From positions 30,947,001-31,011,000 of the forward strand of contig NC_135379.1 in the NCBI RefSeq assembly GCF_049243985.1: a stretch of 64,000 nucleotides of DNA, written 5' to 3'. Below the pieces are notes generated by a model. The model saw only the letters and a list, made by a program, of their open reading frames with translations, was not told the DNA's origin and searched no databases. Below, piece by piece: positions 35,588-46,113 of this stretch. Numbering within the stretch: position 1 is the first letter of the stretch; the number at the start of each line of letters is the position of its first letter. Source of the DNA: Paroedura picta. Its lineage: Eukaryota > Chordata > Lepidosauria > Squamata > Gekkonidae. A program made the position numbers and the translations under genes.

Positions 35588-36336
35588 TCACAGAATCACA
35601 GAATCATAGAGTTGGAAGGGGGCATACAGGCCATCTACTCCAACCCCCTGCTCAATGCAGGATCAGCCCAAAGCATCCTAAATCATTCAAGAAAAGTGTG
35701 TATCCAACATTTGCTTGAAGACTGCCAGTGAGGGGGAGCTCACCACCTCCTTAGGCAGCCTATTCCACTGCTGAACTACTCTGACTGTGACATTTTTTTC
35801 CTGATATGTAGCCTATATCGTTGTACTTATAGTTTAAATCCATTACTGCGTGTCCTTTCCTCTGCAGCCAACGGAAACAGCATCCTGCCCTCCTCCAAGT
35901 GACAATCTTTCAAATACTTAAAGAGGGCTATCATGTCCCCTCTCAACCTCCTTTTCTCAAGGCTGAACATTCCCAAGTCCCTCAACCTATCTTCATAGGG
36001 CTTGATCCCTTGGCCCCAGATCATCCTCGTCACTCTCCTCTGTACCCTTTCAATTTTATCTACGTCCTTCTTGAAGTGAGGCCTCCAGAACTGCAAACAG
36101 TACTCCAAGTGTGGTCTGACTAATGCAGTATACAATGGGACTATGACATCTTGTGATTTTGATGTGATGCCCCTGTTGATACAGCCCAAAAAGGCATTTG
36201 CCTTTTTTACTGCTGCATCACAATGCCTGGTCATGTTTAGCTTACAATCCACAAGTACCCCAAGGTCTCGTTCACACACAGTGTTACCTAGAAGCATATC
36301 CCTCATCCAGTAGGTATGCTTTTCATTTTTCTGCAG
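35588..36336 (-). mobile_element. CR1 LINE 3' end inserted in the minisatellite
   Basis: On the minus strand, 159 codons of the ORF2 C-terminus run from 36306 to 35827 (words LYTALVRPHLEYCLQFW, VQRRVTRMIWG, MFSLEKRRLRGDMI) without a stop until the natural end. A 3' UTR and a CTATGATTCTGTGATTCTGT-type terminus follow. It is among the better preserved LINE copies here. It cuts one minisatellite unit, so it postdates the array. Confidence 0.9.
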
Positions 36337-36972
36337 TGATGCCGCTTACTGGCCTTCATGGGGGGGGGGGGGATCTCAAAACACACTAGGAGTCAGACAA
36401 GGAGCTAACCTCCAGAGAGAAACTGGAGACCAACTCACATGACATCACAAAGAGCTCACCTGAGTTTCCTGGAGAAAAAGGGATGCCTCTGACTGGCCTT
36501 GACACACTAGGAGTCAGACAGGGGGCCAACCTCCAGAGAGAAACTGGAGACCAACTCACATGACATCACAAAGAGCTCACCTGAGTTGCCTGGAGAGGAG
36601 AGCATGCCTGTTACGACCAACTCACATGACATCACAAAGAGCTCACCTGATTTGCCTAGAGAGGAGGGCATGCCTGTTACTGGCCTTGGTGTGGGGGGTG
36701 GGGGAAATCTCTCAACACACTACGATACAGACAGGGGGCCAAGCTCCAGAGAGAAACTGTAGACCAACTCACAAGACATCACAAAGAGCTCACCTGAGTA
36801 GCCTGGAGAGTAATCAGTGCCTCTTACTGGCCTTCATGGGGGGGGGGAGAAATCTCAAAGCATACTAGGAGTCTGGCGGGGCCTACCTCTAGAGAGAAAC
36901 TGGAGACCAACTCACATGACATCACAAAGAGCTCACCTGAGTTGCCTGGAGAGGAAGGGATGGCTCTTACTG

Positions 36973-37167
36973 GCAGTGCCACACCAAGGGGGAGCCCCAG
37001 CCATGGTGGCCACTGGCGAGCACCAAAGATGATCCGGCGGCAAAGTGGCCAGGCAGCCCCGAAAGCAGCAGCTGGGGAGGAGGATGAGGAGGAGCCACGG
37101 CCTGGTACCAGTGATCTACGGACTGCTACCAGTCCCCGTACCGGGAGATGGGGACCACTGCTCCAAC
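36973..37167 (+). mobile_element. Truncated hAT-like copy inside the minisatellite
   Basis: It begins mid-element (AGTGCCACACCAAGGGGGAG) and runs to the right end GATGGGGACCACTGCTCC, then passes directly into unit sequence ACTGGAGAC, the same junction as at 35252. This points to a higher-order unit of hAT plus minisatellite. Confidence 0.8.
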
Positions 37168-37679
37168 TGGAGACAAACTGACATGTTATCAGAAAGAGCT
37201 AACCTGAGTTGCCTGGAGAGGAAGGTTGCCTCTTACTGGCCTAGGTGGGGGGGGGGGGTGGAATCTCTCAACATACTAGGGGTCAGACAGGGCCAACATT
37301 CAGAGAGAAACTGGAGACCAACTGACATGACATCACAAAGATGAGGGGATGTCTGTTACTGGCCATGGCCGGGGGAGCTCTAAACACACTAGGAGTCAGA
37401 CAGGGGGCAAACCTCCAGAGAGGAACTGGAGACCAATTGACATGACATCACAAAGAGCTCACCTGAGTTGCCTGGAGAGGAAGGAATGCCTCTGACTGTC
37501 CTTGACACACTAGGAGTCAGACAGGCGGCCAACTTCCAGAGAGAAACTGGAGACCAACTCACATGGCATCACAAAGAGCTCACCTGAGTTTCCTGGAGTG
37601 GAAGGGATTCCTCTTATAGGCCTTGGCGGCGGGGATCTCTAAACACACAAGAAATCAGGCTTGGGGCCAACCTCTAGAG

Positions 37680-38053
37680 CAGTGGTCCCCAACCTTTTTA
37701 TCACTGGGGACTGGTCAACACTTGACAATTTTACTGAGGCCTGGAGGAGGGTAGTCTTTTGCCAAGGGACGTCACCACCGCCTGAGCCCCAGCTCCACTT
37801 GCTTTCCTGCTGGCGGCGCTGACTTCCCACCACCTGCTGGGGGGCACTGCCAGCATCAGCTGTGCAGTGCCATGCTGAGGGGTAGCCCCAGCCTTGGCAG
37901 CCGCTGGAGAGCACCAAAGGTGAGCCAGCAGCAAACTGGCAGGGCAGCCCCCAAGGAAGCAGCCGAGGGAGGAGGGGGAGGAGGAGCCCCGGCCCGGTAC
38001 CGGCTGATCCACAGACCAGTCCCAGTCCCCAGACTGGAGGTTGGGAACCACTG
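37680..38053 (+). mobile_element. hAT-like element, right bracket of the minisatellite
   Basis: 374 bases, same orientation and family as 34889-35252, ending GGTTGGGAACCACTG. Left flank CTCTAGAG (array sequence); right flank CATTAAAC. Confidence 0.8.
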
Positions 38054-38325
38054 CATTAAACTTAGAGGTAATATAAATAGCTGGATGGAGAGAGATGCTT
38101 GAGGCCACCGTGTTGCTGGTTTGAGGATTGGACTATAAGAGGAGGAAGGACTCACAAAACAGGAAATAACCCTCTAGGTATAGGTCAGTGAGAACTGAAA
38201 GTGAGAGGTCGGTGTTCCTTTCAATCTCACTAACTTTCTGGTGAAGAGAGTTCCTATTTGAGTCTCAACCCAGGAGACTTCTCATAGAGAGCTGTTTCCA
38301 CTCTGAAAACATTAGCCCACCGAGT

Positions 38326-38735
38326 TTATTTATTTATTTATTTAGATTTATATACCGCCCTCCCCGAAGGCTCAGGGCGGTTTACATTAAACTAGTCAAC
38401 AATAAATGAAACAGTCTTCGTTAAAAACATACAGTAATTAATAGTGGTTGTAACAATATAACAGAATAATATAACAGTATAACAATATAATAAAATAGTA
38501 TAACGATGCAACAGTGCAATACCACAACAGGTCCAGAGCGCTCCGGTGGAGTTCTGGGAGGAAGGGGGGGAGAGGCGAGGAGTGGGGAGTGGGGGGGAGT
38601 GGGGGAGGAGCGGGGGGGAGTGGGGGCCCTTCATTCGCTGTTGGTTGTGCCTGGTCGCAACCAAATGCCTGACGGAGGAGCTCCTTTTTGCAGGCCCTGC
38701 AGAACTGTTTAAGCTCCTGTTTATCACTTTGAAAC
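38326..38735 (-). mobile_element. L2-like LINE 3' end
   Basis: On the minus strand a short end of ORF2 (ELKQFCRACKKELLRQAF) is followed by a GC-rich 3' UTR, then CCCTGAGCCTTCGGGGAGGG and a TAAATAAATAAA tail. Same family as 4641-5066 and 24946-25280. Confidence 0.75.
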
Positions 38736-40779
38736 ATAGGTAAGCAACTGAGCTAAGTTAAAGGTTGGTGAGAAAGATTCATTTGTTTTTGATAAACATC
38801 TCAAACATATGATATACAGGTGAGAAGATGGTTGGTAATTTTGAAATCCTAATTTCCTAGGATTGTAGTTTACTATTTACAATTAAGATAATCAATTACA
38901 CAATATTTCATCCTGGTTGTATAAAAACAAGCCAGTGAATTTATAGCTGACTGGAACAAGGATCTCACACACCATACCAGCAAGAATTCTCACAGGAACA
39001 AAAATATTTCTGAATTCCAAGTAAAAAACAGCAATTTGCAATATAGATTGTGAGCACAAAAAATTAAATGTTTCCAATTATGGCAAACATAGGGACCCAA
39101 AGAGCAGAGTGCCAGTTTAGACACATATATATGGCTCAACTGAAAATGCACCCCACGCTGTATTATTGCCAAATTTTTCAAGTATTTAGATCTAATGTTA
39201 TGGTTAAGGAACTCTCTTCCAAGTCCTTTCGGGTGCATATTCAGGTTGCTCAAAATTACTAATCTCACAGCGGGCTTTATGTAAACAGGCACAACCTAGT
39301 GATAAACTAGAATACAGACATTCATGTTGTCTGCAGGTCAAAACACTGCAGGACAAACTAAATGTGTCTGGAGCGCCAGATGTGCTATTTGGCCATTAAA
39401 AGCTGGCTTGAGGGGGATGGGCACTGATGTCAATTGAGGCTGCTGTGATAGGAAAAACAGGTTCACTTTCCTCCACCCCCACTGTTTTCCTAATTAAAAA
39501 TGCTTCTCCAGGACTGTTTGAAGCCCTGGTAAGAAAGCAAGAAAGAAAAAAGGTACCCATATTATACCTATTTTTTAAACATGGCAGGGGAGCCTGCATT
39601 TCCAATTAAGGATATCGTATGTGTACGAGGGGGAGAATGATACCCACTAGCACTCAACCCTAATCCAGATACTTGACCTTTTAAACACCTGGAGTTCCAT
39701 TAATGCAATTTTGGCATTACATATAGAAAGAAACTGATATCAGCTTGTCCGAATCAGGAACATTTTCTTTGGGAAGACTGGCTAAATGTGTGATCCAGAA
39801 ACATTTATTTCGAAAGCAAAACCTAAGTATATTTTTATGGCATCTTTCACACAGCGTTTGTAATCCATTTTGGCTCCTGGTGGCTAACAGGAATTGCTTA
39901 CCTTTTAACACAAAGGTGCTTATGTCCCATTTGCGCAACGGGCTTGAGTCATTTTTTTTAAAACTTATTCTATCTTCAAGTGTTCTGTGTGCTCCTGATT
40001 CATTGCAGTGTGCTGTTTGAAATGTCTGTGGCACTTTGCCCCATTTCTAGCATGTTCTAATATAGCTCTCCCTCCCCTACTATATACCAGAGCTGCTGTA
40101 ACCATCAGTGCATGCAGCAACCACTGTCCAATAAACTACTTTTTTAAAAAAGAGAACCCAATTCTACCACATTTCCTTAATTTTAAAAAATGTAATTGAC
40201 AAGATGGGAGGGAAGGAGAGGGGCAAGAAATTGTTTCTGAAGCCCCCCCATAAATGCCTCCCTGATTGGTGGGGAGAGCTGTATCGAGATTACAGTAGCA
40301 CCAAGAAAATGTATGTAAAAATTACCATCAACATTCAAAGAAATCAAAAAAGGGCTTATATGATAAAAATTACATATGTAGTCTCCCGAATTGCCAGCAC
40401 ACACACACACACGCACACCCTTTGCTTTCTCTCTTAGGGTCAACACTATGCATGAGTGAATGGATTCGAATAGGTTAAAAAGTAGCCGAATAAATCTTTT
40501 GGCTCTTCCAAGGTGAACTGTCCTTCCCCTGCATTTAAAAGGTCCAAATCAGTGGTAGCAATATGACCACGATTCAGCCCAGTTAAATTCACCCCCCCCC
40601 CAGTTTTTCTCAGGCAGCGCTTGAGAAGATATTCGGGAGAGATGTAAAGGGAGTGTGTGGCACATCTGTCATTACCAACTGTTTGGCATGCTGCTCTCAT
40701 TTTAAATGCTCCCCCAACCCAACCTTCACAGGCAAAGCAGTTTGGGGGAGCATGTAGAATTAAAGAGCGCCGTGCCTGT
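38736..40779. other. Intergenic
   Basis: Mostly AT-rich unique-looking sequence, with an AC run at 40398-40415. From 40560 it becomes repeat-like and leads into the hairpin below. No gene supported. Confidence 0.45.
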
Positions 40780-40897
40780 CACTATCAGCTGTTATGTGGG
40801 GTGGTCTTTAAATGACTCCTATGCCTTTGCAGGCAGCGATGCCTGCAAGGGCATAGGGAAGTCATTTAAGAACCTCCCTGCATAACAGCTGATAGTG
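40780..40897. repeat. 118-bp near-perfect inverted repeat
   Basis: CACTATCAGCTGTTATG pairs with CATAACAGCTGATAGTG, and CTATGCCTTTGCAGGC pairs with GCCTGCAAGGGCATAG, around a short loop. It lies in a longer repeat-like tract (about 40560-41060) that may be one non-autonomous element. Confidence 0.8.
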
Positions 40898-41059
40898 GAA
40901 GGTCAGCTGCTTGGCAGTGGCTCTCTTCCCACCCCTTCTCAGGCATACACACACTCCACCTGAAATGTGGGGAAAAGGGGGAAAGGAAGGGTGCTTTGAG
41001 TTCAGGCCGAATCCAAAACGATCCGGATTTTTCCCCCCACACACTAAGTGAACACTGAA

Positions 41060-41807
41060 CAATTAGCTCATGTGTCAGATTCAGAAAAATACTGAAGGCA
41101 TGGGGATATAGCCACAGCACAGCATCCTGGCTCTGTCAAGGAAAGCACATCCTTTTAAGGGGTGAAAAAGAGTTCAAGTTTCATGCACGATCCACTGCTG
41201 GTCTTTCCCGTCGCAGGAACCAGATGTGGTAATTTATTTGGGATGCACACTCTACCCTTATGTTAACTTGCTTTAAACCGCAGCCACCGCACTCATTTTA
41301 CTTTGGCTTTGGGATCAGTTTGAAACACAAATGCTAGCTACACTTTGCGTCCTTCCAGACGGTGCTCCTCACTCATCCAATCACCGGCCTGACTAGACAC
41401 TGCTAAGTGCTCCGTGGAGGCTGTTCCAGGCTTGAACCTTAATGACAAAAAAAAAAGGACTGTTCCAGTCAGAGCAGCAAACAGCTGCATTTCTCCTTCT
41501 TTTCCACCCTGCTTCAAAGGCACACACAGAGTGTTAAACTGTCCAGCAGAGTTCACCAGGCTCTGTTCCAAATGGCATCTACACACGACAGAAAAGGAAC
41601 AGCAGAATGCAAAGCCATTGCTTACATTTACTGTGACCCAAATTTCCTCTTTGACTCCCACATTTGAAAGTAAAGGAAGGCAGGATGTCCCAGTGCTGCC
41701 TGATCATGGACCGAAAAGGAGGCTAAATCCCAGTATGTTAAAAATATCCATCTGCTGGTCAGATGTTTTAACCATATCATGGCTGTGTTACACTGAAGTG
41801 GTTTGTA
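41060..41807. other. Intergenic, nothing recognised
   Basis: No exon or repeat family supported. The overlapping reading frames at 41338-41867 have no recognisable domain. Confidence 0.4.
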
Positions 41808-41815
41808 CCTTAGAG

Positions 41816-41951
41816 CAGGGGTAGTCAGCCTGTGGTCCTCCAGATGTCCATGGACTACAATTCTCATGAGCCCCTGCCAGCAAATGCTGGCAGGGGCTCA
41901 TGGGAATTGTAGTCCACGGACATCTGGAGGACCACAGGTTGACTACCCCTG
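41816..41951. mobile_element. 136-bp foldback MITE, perfect 8-bp TSD
   Basis: Arms match the copy at 8416-8551 (CAGGGGTAGTCAG ... TTGACTACCCCTG). Identical flanks CCTTAGAG at 41808-41815 and 41952-41959. Confidence 0.93.
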
Positions 41952-42454
41952 CCTTAGAGTAAGTGAGTAAGTTCAAGGAAGGGAAAGAAGAATGACCACA
42001 TTTTTTATTCTCTCCGCGGCACCGCTCCCATCCCTGCCAAGCCCACCACCGAGCCCCGCTTGCAGATGCCTTGCCCAAGGGAGCCACTGCTGCCTGCCCA
42101 GAGCTGCTTCCTGTTCCTCCACACCCCCTTTGGACGTGCCCACTCCCCCCAGCCGCCCCATCTTCCCATCTCCTCCCCAATCTTGCCTGCAACTTCCCCG
42201 CCACGGCTACAACCCCCTGCAACTCCCCCCCAATGACCGCAGGCCACCACAGCCTACCGGGCTCTATGCTGACAGATTTCTTCAATAGGGCTCTGGCAGG
42301 CAAAAACGAAGCTAAACATTTAAGAATAGGTATACTTGTTCAAAAATCCGAATTCTTAGAAACCAAGCTGTTCCCTTGTTGGCCAAGTATCACAGTGTGT
42401 GCTATACTAAGACTGTGCCATCCCACCACTGATGAAAGATGGAGTAGTTGTCCA

Positions 42455-42720
42455 AACAAAGAAAAACGGGGTTACACTTACCTGTAACTGTTGTTCATTT
42501 ACTTCTTGTGTGTAAACACACATTGGGACTGTACAAGTGCAGGCCAGACATGGAAAGTCTTTTCAAGCTTAACTCCTATAGGGGGCGCTACCACCCGGAC
42601 ACGGTGTGCATGTGCATGGTTTCCCACTGGAGCACACATGTAACTAGAGGTGGAGCGCCCCACTTACCCTCGGTTCCGAACTGCTGCTGCGAGCCCAGGC
42701 CAGACCAAACTACCCAAGAC
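42455..42720. repeat. Interspersed repeat with CTTACCTGTAACTG word
   Basis: CACTTACCTGTAACTGTTGT and CACACATTGGGACTG are hallmark words of a repeat common in reptiles (class not assigned). On the minus strand it carries a consensus splice donor CAG/GTAAGTG at 42482/42481. 41960-42454 is a GC-rich then AT-rich stretch with no gene. Confidence 0.5.
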
Positions 42721-44736
42721 TTTTGCTGATATAATATGTGGTACTAGGAACTTAGTTCACCTTCAAAGTATGAAGCAAATAACTGCATTTTATGTCTGAC
42801 AAAGACTTTAACAAAGCCATTTTTTTTCCTTGCTGGAAACTCGCTGCCGTTGGCGATTACTATCCCAGATCTATTTAATGGCTCCTTCCTTGATTAGATA
42901 TACTTTTCTTCATGTTGACTTAGACCCAGTTTCAGAAAAGCACTCAGCTACATGACAGGAAGTGGAACCCAAACTTGTTGCTAACTAAGCCAAGCATTCT
43001 CAAATTACTGTGAAAAATCCAACAGGATCTGATTTTCTACAGCATACTAATTGAACATTTTTATCCCAGCAAAACGATTGTAGGGTAGGTAGTGATTACC
43101 TACACATATCTCTATAAACCTGGGAGCTTACAGACTGCAAAAGGCAACCCTTCTACTTATATTGTCATAACAATTTGATTCTATCTAAGTCCCAATCCTG
43201 TTTTCATCCAATACTTGCAGAGAATAAGATATTTTTAGTGAAACCAAACTATACAGATTCATGCTATAGTCAGTCCATTTCTGGGTTATCAATTAGTTTT
43301 ATAAAAGCAGCTAGAGTATGGACATCTCATCTATTGAGCCTGTACAAAAATATCATCTACTGAGTTTGTGCACCAGTTAAAGTCTTTTAACAGTTTTAAA
43401 ACAGCAATTTAACAAAACATGACTTTGTCCCCATTTTAAGAGAAGCTGCAGCAGGAAGCTGAGCATTGCAGATGAAGGATAGTGGTCACTGTACCTGCAG
43501 CTTGCCAAACCTGCTGGACTGGACTGAATTTACAATTAAACTCTTCTTAATTATCCAAAACCAGGGGTAGATCAGGAAAATTCACAATTAATAATTTTAA
43601 GCATCCCTTTTTGGAGTATTTTGAACATAACAGAATCTCTCTGTATTTTTGTTTCTCGTAGGATACAGGCCCATTTACAGAAAAAAACAAAACAAAAATT
43701 GGCAAAATTGAATTTTTTAAAATTCACACAATATTCATAGTTGTCTGAGTCTGTATGATATGTGATTTAAAAAAAAATACCAGACTGACGTTCTAGAAGC
43801 TGATTTAGAAATTGTAAGAGCAGAACACGCTTGGAAGAGCCCACAATGAGGATCATTATGAAGCACACAAACACACTGACTCACTTGTGACAAAGCCAGT
43901 GCAGAGCAATACAAGACACTGTGTATGTGCAGCTGTTGTCCAGAGGGGGAAAGCTTATGGCTTTTTTCCCCTTTCCTTTTCTTTTTTTGCTAGCAGGCAT
44001 CAAGTATGAATACCATCTTTGTCAACAATGATCAAAGACCACCACACGGATCAGTTGCTCAGTGCTTTCTGCAAAAATCAATTAAACATTTCCCCCCTCC
44101 CCCTGAGATGATCATTTCTTCATGCAAACTGTATCTCTGCTGAATTAAGAAACATTTGGAATTAGTTCTGCACTAGGCTGCAAAGTGGTGGGAACATGAT
44201 CATATTACTAATGCTCCTGGAGTATTCAATTAACAGTGGCGAAAGAACAATGACAATTGAAGGCACAACTAGACTACACTCCATCCCAAGTTCTGTAGGG
44301 CGCAACCTACAGAACATGGGAAGGAAGATTTAGGTGTAAGCGCTAGCAAATCCAATAAGGTTTATTCTTAAATAAGGTTGTGTAGGTGGATAAGTTAAAC
44401 AAATTAACGTGTCCTGGGTTAGAGATGGCACAACTTTAAATTAGTTGCTGTTTGGGGAGATTTTTATTACTTTTTGCTGACAGCAGGAAAAACACATTTT
44501 TGTGTGGACATTCGTTATCACATCTTGTATTTCTTTGAACTTCTTTTAATATAAGCAATGGGAGAATCACTTACCCCAAACTGGATCTGGACCACAACGT
44601 TTGAGAAGCAGGGATTTAACCTTTCTCCCAACCCAAAATTCTCCCCCCTCATCTAGCCTGCTAGCAACCTTCACAGGGAAAAACATATTGTGTGTTATGT
44701 ACTGTAAAGTCACTCAGTGTATGTGTGTATTGTGTA
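42721..44736. other. Intergenic, nothing recognised
   Basis: AT-rich, with no gene, RNA or repeat family supported. Confidence 0.45.
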
Positions 44737-45075
44737 CTGTAAAGTCATTTCTGACTTATGACAACCCTGTGGAGTAAAGTCCTCCAAAATGTCTTATCAT
44801 TTCCAGCCTAGATCAGGTCTTGCAAACCCATGCCATGGCTTCTTTTATCGAGTCAATCCATCTCATGTTGCTTCTTCCTCTTTCCCTAGGACCTTCAACT
44901 TTTCCTTGCATTGTTGTCTTTTCCAGCAACTCTCTTCTCATACCATGATATAATATCAGTTTAGTCATTTTAGCTTCTAGGGAGACTTTAGACTTGATTT
45001 CATCTGGAATCCACTTATTTGTCTTTGTGATGGTTCATGGTCTTCGTTAAACGTCTCCAGCTCCACTGGTACATG
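44737..45075 (-). mobile_element. Probable BovB (RTE) LINE fragment
   Basis: TTAGTCATTTTAGCTTCTAG, AATCCACTTATTTGTCTTTG and CCATGCCATGGCTTCTTTTA are antisense words I associate with the 3' part of squamate BovB ORF2. Much decayed. Confidence 0.5.
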
Positions 45076-45267
45076 TACATATTCCCTCTGGGGTAAATAG
45101 CAGCTCTGGATATTCAAACTGAGAAATTTGTGTGTGGGTGTAGGGAGGGAAAAGTCCAATTGTAAAGACAGCTCTGAAAAAATTTCCGCAAGGGGCAATG
45201 AACAAGCAGAAAACAGTAGGCTGGGAAGACTACAATCCAGCTAGTCTGTAGTTTTTGGCTTGGTTGC

Positions 45268-46040
45268 CAACAGTACACAGATGACACCCAGCTATTCCGG
45301 CTGCATCTACCTACATCCCCAGATTATTTGGCCACATGTCTGGAGGTCATATTGGACTGGCTCAAGTGAAGTCAGCTGAAGAGAAATCCAGCTAAGATGG
45401 AGGTCCTCTGGATGGGCTGACACGTTGATGGGGATGTAGTGCATCCCTCAGCTCTCGATGGAGTCCTTTTAACACTTTGACCACTCGGGAGCCTGAGTAT
45501 AATTCTGGATGCCACTCACCTGGCATTTTACCATCTTCACCAGGCCCCGTCTCAAGCGAGCCCCCTGGTACATGGAGGAGCTTTGTGGAAAGAAACGCGA
45601 ACTAAGACAACTATTTATTTATTTATTTAGATTTTTATACCACCCTGCCATACAGCTCTGGACAGTTTACATAAAATGTCATAGGGTAACTACATAGAAC
45701 ATCATAACAAATACAACAATCATAATATAGCATATCAACTAGAACAATATTTCAACAGGAATGGCAACTTTTACAGAACCCTTAGATAGGTCAGGTTATT
45801 TCAGCCATGGAAGGGGGTGTCTGGGGGGGGGGCGACCAGTGGATGTTGTTGGTTGGTCGGCCTCAAGCAAGGGAAAGACTCATGACGAAGCCTCGAGAAC
45901 ATCTTATACAATGCAGATGAAGGCCTATGAGATGGCGGTGCAGTCAGTAAAACGCAATTTTTACTTGGCTACCATCACGTCTGCAAATTCATGCCTGACA
46001 CAATTGTTTAGGATAGTTCGATCTCTCACTGCCCTGGTAG
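45268..46040 (+). mobile_element. Scrambled L2-like LINE ORF fragments
   Basis: 45268-45480 reads like the reverse-transcriptase YADD region and what follows (QYTDDTQLF, then EVILDWLK). 45537-45608 (RAPWYMEELCGKKRELRQL) and 45880-46040 (SYTMQMKAYEMAVQSVKRNF) read like the endonuclease-RT linker, which should precede it. A reversed LINE tail (about 45610-45760, TTTATACCACCCTGCC) is inserted between the last two. Confidence 0.6.
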
Positions 46041-46052
46041 ATCTCTCACTGC

Positions 46053-46113
46053 GCTGGGCTCATGGGAATTGTAGTCCATGAACATCTGGGGACCACAGGT
46101 TTACTACCCCTGC
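46053..46113. repeat. Single arm of the foldback family
   Basis: GGGCTCATGGGAATTGTAGT through TACTACCCCTGC is one arm of the 136-bp element. Confidence 0.65.

Larger units (their letters stand above)
35253..37679 (+). repeat. Minisatellite, about 12 units of 115-150 bp
   Basis: The repeating unit is marked by AGAGAAACTGGAGACCAACT, CATGACATCACAAAGAGCTC, ACCTGAGTTGCCTGGAGAGG, ACTGGCCTTG, then ACACACTAGGAGTCAGACAG and GGGGCCAACCTCCAG. Some units carry a G-rich insert before ACACACTA. The array is interrupted by a CR1 copy (35588-36336) and by a truncated hAT-like copy (36973-37167). One unit is partly duplicated near 36615. Confidence 0.92.

Noticed and set aside
35253-37679. CRISPR-like look of a regularly repeated array
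   Set aside because: Units are 115-150 bases, contiguous, degenerate and without unique spacers, in a vertebrate genome; it is a minisatellite.
45509-46081. Possible host exons from the RAPWYMEELCGKKREL frames
   Set aside because: Typical of an L2-like LINE endonuclease-RT linker; mobile-element debris.
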